DNA of 64,000 nucleotides, from positions 1-64,000 of the forward strand of contig NZ_JADYTJ010000008.1 of assembly GCF_021531075.1 (NCBI RefSeq), given 5' to 3'. Shown here one piece after another: positions 26,421 through 36,171 of this stretch. The notes beneath the pieces were generated by a model that worked only from the letters and a program-made list of their open reading frames with translations, did not search any database and had not been told where the DNA came from. A program made the translations under genes and the position numbers. Source of the DNA: Bacteroides caecigallinarum (GTDB lineage: Bacteria; Bacteroidota; Bacteroidia; Bacteroidales; Bacteroidaceae). Positions within the stretch are counted from its first letter, which is position 1; each line of letters begins with the position of its first letter.

Positions 26421-26466
26421 AAAAAAGGCTCCTTCGATGGTTTTATTTAGCCATGAAAGAGCCTTT
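26421..26466 (-). terminator. Terminator of lysA
   Basis: On the minus strand AAAGGCTC (26466-26459) and GAGCCTTT (26431-26424), with further partial pairing inside, are followed by six T (complement of 26421-26426). It begins 20 bp after the lysA stop. Confidence 0.75.
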
Positions 26467-26486
26467 GGATGTGTGTTTTTGTTTCG

Positions 26487-27647
26487 TTAAATAAGTTCGT
26501 CGGATGTATATCCTTGTGGGAGAGTTCTGCAGTTGTAACCTGAAGCCATAATCTCTCCGTAAGCACCTGCCGAGCGGAGTGCTATCAAATCACCTCTTTT
26601 AGTTTTGTTCAAGTCGATAGCTTTTCCGAAAACATCGGATGATTCGCATATAGGACCTACTACATCGTATGTTTCTACGGCTTCGTCAGAAGTGATATTT
26701 TCTATCTTGTGATAAGCCTGATACAAAGCCGGGCGGATAAGGTCTGTCATACCTGCGTCAACTATTGCAAACTGTTTGTTTGTTCCTTGTTTTACGTAAG
26801 TGACCTTTGTAATGAGGCTACCACACTGTCCCACAACTGCGCGTCCCAATTCAAAATGCAGTGTCTGCTGTGGACGCAGGCGCAGGTGTTTGTGGTATGT
26901 CTTGAAATATTCAGCGAAATCAGGTATCGGCTGACGGTTAGGGTGGGCATAGTCTATACCGAGTCCGCCACCTACGTTGATATGCTCTACGATAATCTGA
27001 CGTGCGAACAGTTTTTCCTGAAGCTCGTTCACTCTGTTGCAGAGAGCAACAAAGTCGCCCATGTCAAGAATCTGTGATCCTATGTGGAAATGAAGTCCAA
27101 CAAACTTTACATTGTTCATCTCCAGTGCACGGTCGATAACATAATCCATATCGTTCATGCTGATGCCGAACTTGTTTTCTGCCAGACCTGTTGTGATATT
27201 GGCATGAGTATGTGCTCCAACATCAGGATTGATGCGGAAAGCCACTCTTGCAATTTTCCCTTTTGCTGCGGCCAGTTCGTTTATTACTTCTAGTTCAGGA
27301 ACTGATTCAACATTGAAGCAAAAAATGTCGTAATCCAGTCCTAAGTTGATTTCCCAGTCTGTTTTACCTACACCTGCATATACTATCTTGCTTGCAGGGA
27401 ATCCTGCTTTGATGGCGGCTTTTATTTCTCCACCGCTAACGCAATCGGCTCCGAGTCCGCTTTCGCGTATGATACTAAGCACTTTGTGATTAGCATTGGC
27501 TTTTACTGCATAGTGTACACAGAATTTATTGTATTTGCCACTTTCATTCTTTATAGTCTGAAGAGTTTCGCGAAGCAGATTTGCATCATAATAGTAGAAT
27601 GGTGTTTCCATTTCGCGGAATTTTCCTATAGGGAATGTACCTTTCAT
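26487..27647 (-). CDS. lysA: Diaminopimelate decarboxylase
   Basis: A 386-residue fold-type III PLP decarboxylase that converts meso-diaminopimelate to L-lysine, the last step of lysine synthesis. The PLP lysine is Lys49 in HYAVKANANHK. Other motifs are GLGADCVSGGE, HFHIGSQI, NVGGGLGIDY and the C-terminal CESSDVFGK, whose Cys comes from the partner subunit in the dimer. It lies downstream of the aspartokinase gene on the same strand but is separated from it by a terminator. Confidence 0.96.
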   Translation of the reverse strand: MKGTFPIGKFREMETPFYYYDANLLRETLQTIKNESGKYNKFCVHYAVKANANHKVLSIIRESGLGADCVSGGEIKAAIKAGFPASKIVYAGVGKTDWEINLGLDYDIFCFNVESVPELEVINELAAAKGKIARVAFRINPDVGAHTHANITTGLAENKFGISMNDMDYVIDRALEMNNVKFVGLHFHIGSQILDMGDFVALCNRVNELQEKLFARQIIVEHINVGGGLGIDYAHPNRQPIPDFAEYFKTYHKHLRLRPQQTLHFELGRAVVGQCGSLITKVTYVKQGTNKQFAIVDAGMTDLIRPALYQAYHKIENITSDEAVETYDVVGPICESSDVFGKAIDLNKTKRGDLIALRSAGAYGEIMASGYNCRTLPQGYTSDELI

Positions 27648-27693
27648 AAATGTTATGTTTTTGGGTTTTCGTTTGTAGCTATTATTATTTATG

Positions 27694-27736
27694 AAAAAAG
27701 CGAATGGTTAGGATGTTTTAATCCACAGCCATTCGC
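27694..27736 (-). terminator. Terminator of lysC
   Basis: GCGAATGG (27736-27729 read on the minus strand) pairs with CCATTCGC (27707-27700), followed by six T (complement of 27694-27699). It starts 17 bp after the aspartokinase stop and so separates lysC from lysA. Confidence 0.8.
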
Positions 27737-27753
27737 CTTTATATTAAAGATGT

Positions 27754-29073
27754 TTATTTATTGTTGAATAAAACATCGCTCAGAGACTGCAGTGCACGTT
27801 TCTTGTCTTCTTCACGGATAAGGAAAGAAATGTTGTAGTTACTTCCTCCATATGAAATCATACGTACAGGAACTTCTTTCATAGCCTGAAGTGCTTTAGA
27901 TTCGAAACCTACGTTTTCCCATTCTAAATCACCAACGACACATACAATACACATATTCTGGTCTACAGTTACGGTACCGTATTTTTTCAAATCGTCTACT
28001 ATCTCGTTGAGGTGCTTAGTATTGTCGATAGACATCGATACACCAACCTCAGAAGTACAAACCATGTCGATGGCTGTCTGATAGCTTTCGAAGATTTCGA
28101 ATACCTTGCGAAGGAATCCGTGAGTAAGCAGCATACGGCTTGATTTGATTTTGATAGCTGTGATATTGTCTTTTGCTGCTACTGCTTTAATCTTACCTTT
28201 TTCAGTTTCGTTAGAGATCAGAGTACCTGGCGCACTTGGCTCCATTGTGTTAAGCAGTCTTACCGGGATATTTGCATATTTGGCAGGCTGTACGCATGTT
28301 GGGTGAAGAATTTTTGCACCAAAATATGCCAGTTCGGCAGCTTCTTCGAAGTGTAACTGACGTACAGGAGAAGTCTTTTCTACGATACGAGGGTCATTGT
28401 CGTGCATACCGTCGATATCAGTCCATATCTGGATTTCAGAAGCATTTACGGCAGCACCAATAAGAGATGCTGTGTAGTCGCTACCACCTCTTTGCAGATT
28501 GTCTATCTCTCCGTAAGCATTGCGGCAGATATATCCCTGAGTGATATAGATTTCATATCCAGGATTAGCTTCAAGCTGAAGGGCCAATTTCTCACGGATA
28601 TAAGTCAGGTCTGGTTCACTGTTCTTGTCTGTACGCATATATTCTAATGCTGGAAGAAGAACAGCTTTGATACCCTGTTCACAAAGGTAGTTTGTCACCA
28701 TGTTTGTAGAAATGATTTCTCCCTGTGCAAGGATAACCTTTTCTTCGAATAAAGTGAAAATGTCTTTTGTATATGAACGGATATAGTCAAATACTGACTT
28801 TACGAATTCCAATGTCTTCTGTTTATATTCTTCGGTAGAATAAAGTTCATCTATATGCTGTTTATACTTTGCTTCCAGCTTATTGATGATTTCATTCGCA
28901 CCTTCAGGATTTTTCTTGTACAGATAATCCGAAATTTCAACTAATGTGTTAGTTGTACCCGACATTGCGGAGAGTACTACTATTTTCTGCTCGCCGTCAG
29001 AAATCAATTTGGCAACATCTTTCATTCTCTGTGCAGAGCCTACCGATGTTCCTCCAAACTTTAAAACCTTCAT
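27754..29073 (-). CDS. lysC: Aspartokinase
   Basis: A 439-residue monofunctional aspartate kinase: VLKFGGTSVGSAQRM at the N-terminus, GRGGSDYTAS-type motif here as QRGGSDYTASLIGAAV, WTDIDGMHDNDPR, then two ACT domains in the C-terminal 140 residues that normally bind lysine or another amino acid as feedback inhibitor. It phosphorylates aspartate at the head of lysine, threonine and methionine synthesis. No homoserine dehydrogenase domain follows. Confidence 0.95.
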   Translation of the reverse strand: MKVLKFGGTSVGSAQRMKDVAKLISDGEQKIVVLSAMSGTTNTLVEISDYLYKKNPEGANEIINKLEAKYKQHIDELYSTEEYKQKTLEFVKSVFDYIRSYTKDIFTLFEEKVILAQGEIISTNMVTNYLCEQGIKAVLLPALEYMRTDKNSEPDLTYIREKLALQLEANPGYEIYITQGYICRNAYGEIDNLQRGGSDYTASLIGAAVNASEIQIWTDIDGMHDNDPRIVEKTSPVRQLHFEEAAELAYFGAKILHPTCVQPAKYANIPVRLLNTMEPSAPGTLISNETEKGKIKAVAAKDNITAIKIKSSRMLLTHGFLRKVFEIFESYQTAIDMVCTSEVGVSMSIDNTKHLNEIVDDLKKYGTVTVDQNMCIVCVVGDLEWENVGFESKALQAMKEVPVRMISYGGSNYNISFLIREEDKKRALQSLSDVLFNNK

Positions 29074-29121
29074 TTTACGTTTCGAATTTTAATGGATTGT
29101 TAATAATTAAATATCAGAATG

Positions 29122-29129
29122 CAAATTTA
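29122..29129 (-). promoter_or_regulatory. Putative -7 box of lysC
   Basis: The minus strand reads TAAATTTG, matching TAnnTTTG, 49 bp upstream of the aspartokinase start. No lysine-riboswitch-like structure is visible in this short leader. Confidence 0.45.
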
Positions 29130-29188
29130 GCAATAATAATCAATTTCTTTTTGTTTTTATGCCAAATTTACTTCTATGTTTGATTTTT

Positions 29189-29869
29189 TTATGAATTTTG
29201 TTGCTCTTCAAGCTTGTGCGACTCACATTTATATACTTTGCCTGGATATTCGGAAAGTAGGTTTATATTATGAGTTGTCATTATTATGGCCGAGCCTTGC
29301 GAACATATTTCTCTGAGGAGCTCAACAATTTTGTGACCTGTTTCTACATCAAGATTACCTGTTGGCTCATCAGCAAGAATGAGCTCCGGCTTGTTTAGTA
29401 TAGCCCTTGCTATTACAATTCGCTGTTGTTCGCCTCCTGACAACTCGTTTGGCATTTTATATCCTTTTGTTTCCATGCCAACTTGTGTGAGTACTTCGGC
29501 TATTCTGTTCTGGATGTCGTTATTGTTTTTCCACCCTGTAGCTTTCAATACAAATTCCAGATTTTCTTTTACAGTACGGTCTGTAAGCAACTGGAAGTCT
29601 TGAAAAACAATGCCTATTCTTCTTCTTAATGCAGGTATATGCTTTCTTTTTATGGTTTTCATGTCATATCCCAGCACAGTTGCATTGCCGTCTTTTATGT
29701 CGAGCTCTCCGTAAATGGATTTCAGGAAAGTGGATTTTCCACTTCCAACTTTACCTATAAGATATACAAATTCTCCAGGACAGATGCTGAAACTGATATT
29801 TTCAAGAATCTCCTGTTCCTGTTGCCAGATGCTTACATTACTATATGATATAAGTGCTCCTTCGCTCAT
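29189..29869 (-). CDS. ftsE: Cell-division ATP-binding protein FtsE
   Basis: A 226-residue ABC ATPase with Walker [11 protein letters not shown]-loop FQDFQLL, signature LSGGEQQR, Walker B ILADEPTG and the H-loop in MTTHN. Length and sequence resemble FtsE, which with FtsX links septal peptidoglycan hydrolases to the divisome. No FtsX gene is adjacent. It is the last gene of the his cluster, 3 bp after hisIE. Confidence 0.85.
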   Translation of the reverse strand: MSEGALISYSNVSIWQQEQEILENISFSICPGEFVYLIGKVGSGKSTFLKSIYGELDIKDGNATVLGYDMKTIKRKHIPALRRRIGIVFQDFQLLTDRTVKENLEFVLKATGWKNNNDIQNRIAEVLTQVGMETKGYKMPNELSGGEQQRIVIARAILNKPELILADEPTGNLDVETGHKIVELLREICSQGSAIIMTTHNINLLSEYPGKVYKCESHKLEEQQNS

Positions 29870-29872
29870 TGA

Positions 29873-30484
29873 TTAATGTTTTTTCCAGGTTTCACTGTGG
29901 CGTTCCTTAAGTTCTCTGGCCAAGTCTTCTATACGGTAGCCTTTCGATGTCAGTAATACTATAAGGTGATAGATGAGGTCGGCTCCTTCGTAAATCAGTC
30001 TTTCGTCAGTACCGTTGCATGCTTCGATTATGGTTTCAACAGCTTCTTCGCCCACTTTCTGTGCCATTTTGTTCACTCCCGATTGGAAGAGGCTTGTTGT
30101 GTAAGATTTTTCCGGCATTTCTTCGTGGCGTTTGCAGATGAAGTCCTGAAGCTCTTTAAGGAACATGATATCCTGTTCGTTCTTATCGCCCCAGCAAGTG
30201 TCAGTACCTAGGTGGCAGACAGGTCCTACAGGATTAACCATTATAAGAAGTGTGTCGTTATCACAGTCGGCCTTTATTGATACTACATTCAGGAAGTTAC
30301 CACTTTCTTCACCCTTAGTCCAAAGTCTGTTTTTTGTGCGGCTGAAGAATGTAACCTTGCCTGTTTCTACTGTTTTCTGATATGCTTCTTCGTTCATGAA
30401 CCCCAGCATAAGTACTTTCTGAGTGTAATTATCTTGTATGATGGCTGGAATAAGTCCATTCATTTTGTCAAAATTCAATTCCAT
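29873..30484 (-). CDS. hisIE: Bifunctional phosphoribosyl-AMP cyclohydrolase / phosphoribosyl-ATP pyrophosphatase
   Basis: 203 residues. The N-terminal HisI domain (about 1-105) has MLGFMNEEAYQKT, SRTKNRLWTKGEESGN and the metal-site sequence DCDNDTLL...HLGTDTC. The C-terminal HisE domain (about 110-203) has KVGEEAVETIIEA and EGADLIYHLIVLL. It carries out the second and third steps of histidine synthesis. It is fourth in the operon. Confidence 0.97.
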   Translation of the reverse strand: MELNFDKMNGLIPAIIQDNYTQKVLMLGFMNEEAYQKTVETGKVTFFSRTKNRLWTKGEESGNFLNVVSIKADCDNDTLLIMVNPVGPVCHLGTDTCWGDKNEQDIMFLKELQDFICKRHEEMPEKSYTTSLFQSGVNKMAQKVGEEAVETIIEACNGTDERLIYEGADLIYHLIVLLTSKGYRIEDLARELKERHSETWKKH

Positions 30485-30523
30485 AATGTCGTAATCAATT
30501 TTGGGTTAATATGTATGTGTATT

Positions 30524-31279
30524 TTAAAATCTTACGGAAATACCTTCATTCTGAAGATACTCTTTAAGTTTCATAATAGGTATCTCTCCAAAGTGGAATA
30601 CACTTGCAGCGAGTGCGGCATCTGCCTTACCAAGTGTGAATGCATCTCTGAAATGTTCCATCTTTCCTGCACCTCCTGAAGCTATTACAGGTATGTCAAG
30701 CGTTTCACTCAAATACGCCAAAGCTTCGTTTGCATATCCGGTTTTTACGCCGTCGTGGTCCATACTTGTGAAGAGGATTTCGCCTGCTCCGCGGTCGTTT
30801 ACCTCTTTTGCCCATTCGTACAGATATCTTTCTGTTTCCACTCTTCCACCGTTAAGATAGCATTTCCATCCACAGGCTGTCTGTCTGGCGTCAATAGCAA
30901 CCACACATACTTGTGAACCGAAATGTTTTGCTATTTCATCCACAAGCATCGGATTTCTTATTGCAGCCGAGTTTACAGACACTTTGTCAGCACCGGCATT
31001 AAGCAGTCTGTCGACATCTTTAAGTTCGTTTATCCCACCACCAACAGTGAAAGGAATATTGATTTGTGCAGCTATTCTCTTTACGAGATCTGTAAATGTT
31101 TTTCTTCCTTCGTGGCTTGCTGTGATGTCGAGGTAAACAAGTTCGTCTGCTCCTTGTTCGCTATAAGCTTTTCCCAGTTCCACTGGGTCGCCCGCCTGAC
31201 GCAGATTTACGAAGTTTGTACCTTTGACAGTCTGTCCGTCTTTTATGTCAAGGCATGGTATAATTCTTTTTGCAAGCAT
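30524..31279 (-). CDS. hisF: Imidazole glycerol phosphate synthase cyclase subunit
   Basis: A 251-residue TIM barrel. The first catalytic aspartate is Asp11 in [10 protein letters not shown]. The second is in [13 protein letters not shown]. Phosphate-binding loops VGGGINEL and [11 protein letters not shown] are present. With HisH it makes imidazole glycerol phosphate and AICAR. The start lies 2 bp downstream of hisA. Confidence 0.97.
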   Translation of the reverse strand: MLAKRIIPCLDIKDGQTVKGTNFVNLRQAGDPVELGKAYSEQGADELVYLDITASHEGRKTFTDLVKRIAAQINIPFTVGGGINELKDVDRLLNAGADKVSVNSAAIRNPMLVDEIAKHFGSQVCVVAIDARQTACGWKCYLNGGRVETERYLYEWAKEVNDRGAGEILFTSMDHDGVKTGYANEALAYLSETLDIPVIASGGAGKMEHFRDAFTLGKADAALAASVFHFGEIPIMKLKEYLQNEGISVRF

Positions 31280-31281
31280 AA

Positions 31282-32019
31282 TCAGTCTTGTTTGTCAGAG
31301 TTTGATAAATCGGACAAGTCCTTTAGTTTAATTTTACCTTCATATATTGCTTTCCCGAAAACTACGGCAGGAATACCGGCTTCGTCCAGTCTGTATATAT
31401 CATCCAGGCAGCTTACTCCACCACTGGCTATCAGATGCATATCCGGATGGTTTGCCATTATGCTTTTATAAAGTTCTATTGACGGTCCTTCCAGCATTCC
31501 ATCCTTACTGATATCGGTACAAAGAACTTTTGATACTCCTTTTGAAGTATATTCTTTCAGGAAATCTTCAAGCATTATGTCGCTTTCCTCTTTCCATCCG
31601 TTGATAGCTATTTTATTGTCTTTTACGTCGGCTCCCAGAATTATCTGTTCGTGACCGTATTTGTTCAGCCATTTTTCGAACAGTTGTGGATTCTGGACCG
31701 CTATGCTTCCCACGGTGACCATCTGTGCCCCGTTATCGAAAGCTATAATAAGATCCTCATCCGATTTTATTCCTCCTCCGAAGTCGATAATAAGAGAGGT
31801 TCTTCCGGCCAGTTGTTCCAAGATCCTGTAGTTGACAATATGTTTTGATTTGGCTCCGTCCAGGTCAACTACATGCAGTCGCCTGATTCCGTATGCCTCA
31901 AATTCTTTTGCTACTTCAACAGGATTTTCATTGTATATCTTTTTAGAGTCATAGTCTCCTTTTGAGAGACGGACGCATTTTCCGTCTATTATATCTATGG
32001 CGGGAATTATTTCTATCAT
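31282..32019 (-). CDS. hisA: ProFAR isomerase
   Basis: A 245-residue TIM barrel homologous to HisF. Catalytic Asp9 is in [11 protein letters not shown] and a second Asp in [13 protein letters not shown]. Phosphate-binding loops are [11 protein letters not shown] and [10 protein letters not shown]. It isomerises ProFAR to PRFAR. A C-terminal Ser/Asp-rich tail follows the barrel. Confidence 0.97.
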   Translation of the reverse strand: MIEIIPAIDIIDGKCVRLSKGDYDSKKIYNENPVEVAKEFEAYGIRRLHVVDLDGAKSKHIVNYRILEQLAGRTSLIIDFGGGIKSDEDLIIAFDNGAQMVTVGSIAVQNPQLFEKWLNKYGHEQIILGADVKDNKIAINGWKEESDIMLEDFLKEYTSKGVSKVLCTDISKDGMLEGPSIELYKSIMANHPDMHLIASGGVSCLDDIYRLDEAGIPAVVFGKAIYEGKIKLKDLSDLSNSDKQD

Positions 32020-32039
32020 AACAAGATATAATTATGTGT

Positions 32040-32630
32040 TTATAGTTCTAAGAAATTTCTCAAGATTCTTTCTCCCGTCTTTCCGCTCTTTTCAGGGTGG
32101 AACTGTGTAGCATAAAAATTGTCTTTATGCAGTGCCGAACTGTAAGGCAGAATGTAGTTGGTACGTGCGGCAGTGAAATCATTCAGCGGAACATAATAGC
32201 TGTGGACGAAATAAACATACTCATCCTTCTCGAATCCTTTAAACAGAGGACTTACGGCATTCTCGATAGTATTCCATCCCATGTGTGGCACTTTGTCAAT
32301 GTGTCTTTGCGGACAGAACCTCTTTACATCTGTATCGAAAATCCCGAGGCATTCAGTATTTCCTTCTTCCGAATATCTGCACATAAGCTGCATCCCAAGG
32401 CATATTCCCAGAACCGGCTGCCTTAAATCCTTTATTAATATATCCAGATTCTGCTCCTTCAGGTATTTCATTGTGGTTTCCGCTTCGCCTACACCTGGAA
32501 ATATCACTTTGTCTGCTTTAAGAAGTATCTCCTTGTCGGATGTTATGACAGGTGTCACTCCGATACGCTTTAAAGCATAATCCACTGAGAAAATGTTGCC
32601 TGCATTGTATTTTATGATTGCTACATTCAT
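32040..32630 (-). CDS. hisH: Imidazole glycerol phosphate synthase glutaminase subunit
   Basis: A 196-residue class I glutamine amidotransferase with nucleophile Cys77 in GICLGMQ and the His-Glu pair in QFHPEKSG. It supplies ammonia to HisF. It is first in the hisH-hisA-hisF-hisIE-ftsE operon. A TACTTTTG -7 box lies 38 bp upstream. Confidence 0.97.
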   Translation of the reverse strand: MNVAIIKYNAGNIFSVDYALKRIGVTPVITSDKEILLKADKVIFPGVGEAETTMKYLKEQNLDILIKDLRQPVLGICLGMQLMCRYSEEGNTECLGIFDTDVKRFCPQRHIDKVPHMGWNTIENAVSPLFKGFEKDEYVYFVHSYYVPLNDFTAARTNYILPYSSALHKDNFYATQFHPEKSGKTGERILRNFLEL

Positions 32631-32667
32631 TGTTTTTCTTTATTTACTGTTTGTTCAGTCGTTTTTG

Positions 32668-32675
32668 CAAAAGTA
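32668..32675 (-). promoter_or_regulatory. Putative -7 box of the his operon
   Basis: The minus strand reads TACTTTTG (TAnnTTTG), 38 bp upstream of hisH. No -33 element at standard spacing and no His-rich leader peptide are seen. Confidence 0.45.
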
Positions 32676-32901
32676 ACTAAATAATATTTAATTCCTAGCT
32701 TTTATGTCAAAAAGTTTGCTTTATAGCATATTTTATTACATGATATGATCTTATTATAATATATTTCTGAATAAAGTTTTTTATGATTATATGTTGTGAT
32801 AAATAAATGAATTTTCTGTAATTTAATTGGGGGAATTAATACAATTACAAAAATTATATATACCTTTACAATGTTGAAACAATATTAAACTAGTGGAAAA
32901 T

Positions 32902-33048
32902 ATGAAAACGAACAATGCTATTATTGAAGTGGAGGTTTATGAATCTCCGAAATGTCAAGTGATAAGCTTGGAAAGTGAATCAACTATCCTTAGTGGTAGC
33001 GTTTCGTCAACGCATGAAGGATTTGAAGAAGATGAATATATTTGGTGA
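32902..33048 (+). CDS. Short peptide, fimbrillin-associated (48 aa)
   Basis: An ATG-initiated ORF of 48 codons with start MKTNNAIIEVEVYESPK and end FEEDEYIW. It has no signal peptide. Its core resembles the peptide at 7283 (YE[ST]P, acidic middle, I-L-x-x-S), and both end in a Gly/acidic tail with Trp. It is 15 bp from the fimbrillin-GLUG gene and likely in the same transcript. Short proteins of this look are common in Bacteroidales, but I know of no assigned function. Confidence 0.65.
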   Translation: MKTNNAIIEVEVYESPKCQVISLESESTILSGSVSSTHEGFEEDEYIW

Positions 33049-33063
33049 ATTAAGATTTTATGT

Positions 33064-35115
33064 ATGAAAAAATATTTTATACCGTTCCTTATTCTAGGAA
33101 CATCAATGTTGTATTCATGTACTAAAGAAGAAATTATTTCGGATATAAATTCTTCAAGTGCTGAAAAAGTTAAAATGGAGTTCAAGGCAGGTATTGATGC
33201 TTTGTCTCGTACTGTTTTAACTACAAACAATGTTGTCGAATGGGAGGAAGATGATGCCATATCTTTATTTGATTCCAATGGTAATAATAAATTTACAACC
33301 TCGACTGGTGGATCTTCAGTTACATTTACTGGGTCAGCGCAAAATAATTTGGAGATATATTATGCATTATATCCGTATAATGCGAATGCTGCTATTTCCG
33401 GTAGTGTGATTACTACTACGTTGCCTGCCGAACAAGTTTCATTTGAAGGTAGTTTTGCCAATATGCTAAATCCATCGGTAGCAAAGTCCGGCAGTGATAA
33501 AACTTTAGCTTTCAAAAATGCTTGTGCTTTGGTGAAGTTTACTTTACAATATACCGGAAACAACGCTATTAAGAAAGTGATGTTTCGTGGAAATGGCGGA
33601 GAAGCATTGGCTGGGACAATACATATTGATGCTTTATCTGCTACTCCTTCTGCGACAGTGGAAGCAGAATTTGCTGAAACAGAAGTTACACTCAGTGGTG
33701 AATTTACATCTGGGAAAACTTATTATTTTGTAACTGCTCCTGCTGAATTGAAAAATGGATTATCACTTGTTTTTTATGATAATAGCAATAAAGAATGGAA
33801 ACGTTTGGGTAGTAATCCAGTGACATTGACAGCGGGACATATATTGGATTTGGGAACTGTTACCACTGGTGAATTTAAAGAAGTTGTTCATATTAGTAAT
33901 GCAGATGAATTGATTAGTTGGGCTGCAAGAACAGATAAATTGACTACAGATGTTGTTTTGGATGCGGATATTGATATGAACGATCAGGCATGGACTCCTG
34001 TAGGAAGTAGCATGACTGCCGGTGAAGGATATTCCGGTAATTTTGATGGTAATGGAAAAACTATAACGAATCTGACAGTGAGTGGAACAGGTAATGTAGG
34101 TTTCTTTGGTGGACTTGCCCAGGGTGCGAAGGTGCATGATGTTATATTTTCCAATGCTAAAATAACTGGCGACGGATCATCATCCGGTGTGGTTGCAGGT
34201 GTCAGTTTGGGTATCATTGATAACTGTAATGTAAATAATTCTATTGTTTCGGGAAATAATGCCGGTGCCATAACAGGTAATAACAGTGTGCAGGTTAATA
34301 ACTGTAATGTACAGGATGTTACAATAAATGGCAACTATTTGGCTGGTGGTATTTCTGCTTATAATTATGGTAAAATAGAATATTGTACAGTGTCTGGTGA
34401 TAATACCCAAATAAAAGCGACAGGTTCAAGTTCTCGTGCCGGAGGAATAGTAGCTTCAAATTCAGAAGAAAATAATGTATCGACAAGTGGACGTTTGCTG
34501 AAATGTGCAGTTGAAAAAGCTAATATTTCTGGTGTTTGGGCTGGAGGAATAGCAGGAGAAAATGCTTTTGGAACAGTTGCACAGTGTGTAGTTGATAGAA
34601 GTGTAATTATTCATGAATCAGGTCAAAACAGTACTCGACTTGGTGGTGTAGTAGGTTACAATGCTCGTGGAGAAGTCGTTGCAAGTTATTCTGCATATAC
34701 TACAGTTGGTGCACAAGATTTAAACTCGGAGGCTATGGGTGGAATCGTTGGTTACAATTACAGCTTGTCTGCTTATGTTTATGGATGCTATTCAACACAT
34801 GTATCATTGCTTGGTAATGCTGGTAATAATATAGGTGCTATTGCGGGATATAATAACGGACATGTAACTTCATGTTATGCAGTTTTGCCTGAAAATGTAT
34901 CAGATATTAACTTGGTAGGCAATAATATTGCAACGAGTGGGATAGACCATTGCGTAGAAGTAGGTGGAAATAATTATACAGAACTTGAAAATGCCAGTGA
35001 TCTTACAGTTACAGATGGTACCGTGTGGAAAGCTGCAGAAATTTGGGAAATAACAGCTTCTGGTGCTACTCCTACGATAAATGTAAATTATATAGGAGAA
35101 GCCGGCACTAATTAA
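33064..35115 (+). CDS. Fimbrillin-like lipoprotein with GLUG repeats
   Basis: A 683-residue lipoprotein, Cys19 followed by TKEE (acidic surface-export-type signal). Residues about 35-270 have a fimbrillin/Mfa-like fold pattern (SRTVLTTNNVVEWEEDDAISLF, YALYPYN, LVKFTLQY). From about 275 to 640 there are GLUG-type repeats (GNFDGNGKTITNLTV, GNVGFFGGLAQG, then repeated [AG]GGI(V/A)GxNxGxVxxCY), which form a beta-helix. It is probably a cell-surface adhesin or glycan-binding protein. A strong terminator follows. Confidence 0.85.
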   Translation: MKKYFIPFLILGTSMLYSCTKEEIISDINSSSAEKVKMEFKAGIDALSRTVLTTNNVVEWEEDDAISLFDSNGNNKFTTSTGGSSVTFTGSAQNNLEIYYALYPYNANAAISGSVITTTLPAEQVSFEGSFANMLNPSVAKSGSDKTLAFKNACALVKFTLQYTGNNAIKKVMFRGNGGEALAGTIHIDALSATPSATVEAEFAETEVTLSGEFTSGKTYYFVTAPAELKNGLSLVFYDNSNKEWKRLGSNPVTLTAGHILDLGTVTTGEFKEVVHISNADELISWAARTDKLTTDVVLDADIDMNDQAWTPVGSSMTAGEGYSGNFDGNGKTITNLTVSGTGNVGFFGGLAQGAKVHDVIFSNAKITGDGSSSGVVAGVSLGIIDNCNVNNSIVSGNNAGAITGNNSVQVNNCNVQDVTINGNYLAGGISAYNYGKIEYCTVSGDNTQIKATGSSSRAGGIVASNSEENNVSTSGRLLKCAVEKANISGVWAGGIAGENAFGTVAQCVVDRSVIIHESGQNSTRLGGVVGYNARGEVVASYSAYTTVGAQDLNSEAMGGIVGYNYSLSAYVYGCYSTHVSLLGNAGNNIGAIAGYNNGHVTSCYAVLPENVSDINLVGNNIATSGIDHCVEVGGNNYTELENASDLTVTDGTVWKAAEIWEITASGATPTINVNYIGEAGTN

Positions 35116-35137
35116 TTTAATTCAATTGCTATATATT

Positions 35138-35179
35138 AATGGGACACGATTTCACATTTGATACGTGTCCCATTTTTTT
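35138..35179 (+). terminator. Rho-independent terminator of the fimbrillin-GLUG gene
   Basis: AATGGGACACG (35138-35148) pairs with CGTGTCCCATT (35164-35174), loop 15 nt, followed by a T-run to 35179. It starts 22 bp after the stop codon. Confidence 0.9.
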
Positions 35180-35183
35180 AGTC

Positions 35184-36170
35184 TTATTTCTTGCCAGGCA
35201 ATTGTGGAATAATACTTTCTATTCTGTTTTCCACTTCGTCAGGTAGTTTTGAGAAGAAATCCATTCCAGTAACATTTTCCACACTATCCACAGTCACCAT
35301 GTATTTCTCTAAATCTTGTGAACGGGCGATGTTTTTGAATATAAATCCCAAGGCTATAGGATTCTTTCTGTTATATATAAGTATAACCTTGAAGAATCTG
35401 TCAGGTACGGCAACCTTATGTCCGCCAATCCTTTTAGGTGATTTGGAATCGAAAATTGGTCCGCATGCAATGTAAATTCTTCCATATTTGTCTGCCCAGT
35501 CTCTGCAAAGTTCTTCCAGGTCGTTCCAATCACCACGATTCAGATTGCCAACTTGAGGGCATATATTGCTCATATAGAACGATTCTATCATAGCCTGTCT
35601 GTTCCATTTCATATCCGCTGCCGGAGCCATGTGACCTCTGTCGTATCCGCTTTTGGTATAGTCCTTATGAACAACTCTCAGCTCAGGCAGGTCCGGATCG
35701 GGCATGAACCTGTCATATCTTTCTGTTTCTCCTTTAGTTTCTTCCCTGGTCAGTTCCCATGCCACCCAATTGGGGTTCTTATAATACTGGTTGTATGATA
35801 GGGTATAGCCTGTTCTGTTTATGATGATTTCCTTCTCGTATCTTCCCGGATATGTATAAACAGGTATTTCCAGATTAAGTTTAGGTGTTTCGGCAGATGA
35901 GGTTGTCTCTTCCTTGTTTCCTGATCTTATCTTTTCAATTACCGGTTTCAGGTTTTCTGCCTGTGCTACTATTTCATCCTTAATCTTGTCGGCTTCCTGA
36001 ACAGTCTTCTTTAAAGTTTTCTGTATTTTCTTATTGTCCGGGAGTTCCGGTAGATTTATGTTTTTATTCTCAGAATAAACATAGTAACCTCCGGCGCATA
36101 ATCCGATAAGTATGATTAGCAGCAACGGTTTCCACTTAATACCGCTTTTCGCTTTTTTCTTTTTTGCCAT
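35184..36170 (-). CDS. DNA/RNA non-specific endonuclease, membrane-anchored
   Basis: 328 residues. A positively charged start and a membrane segment (about 15-32) are followed by a charged linker, probably coiled coil, to about 95, and then the beta-beta-alpha-metal nuclease domain. The catalytic DRGH is at 177-180 (general base His180), with the metal-ligand region NLNRGDWNDLE. It would face the periplasm and degrade nucleic acid or help scavenge nucleotides. It is followed on the minus strand by a convergent terminator. No immunity gene is obvious. Confidence 0.9.
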   Translation of the reverse strand: MAKKKKAKSGIKWKPLLLIILIGLCAGGYYVYSENKNINLPELPDNKKIQKTLKKTVQEADKIKDEIVAQAENLKPVIEKIRSGNKEETTSSAETPKLNLEIPVYTYPGRYEKEIIINRTGYTLSYNQYYKNPNWVAWELTREETKGETERYDRFMPDPDLPELRVVHKDYTKSGYDRGHMAPAADMKWNRQAMIESFYMSNICPQVGNLNRGDWNDLEELCRDWADKYGRIYIACGPIFDSKSPKRIGGHKVAVPDRFFKVILIYNRKNPIALGFIFKNIARSQDLEKYMVTVDSVENVTGMDFFSKLPDEVENRIESIIPQLPGKK

Positions 36171-36171
36171 A

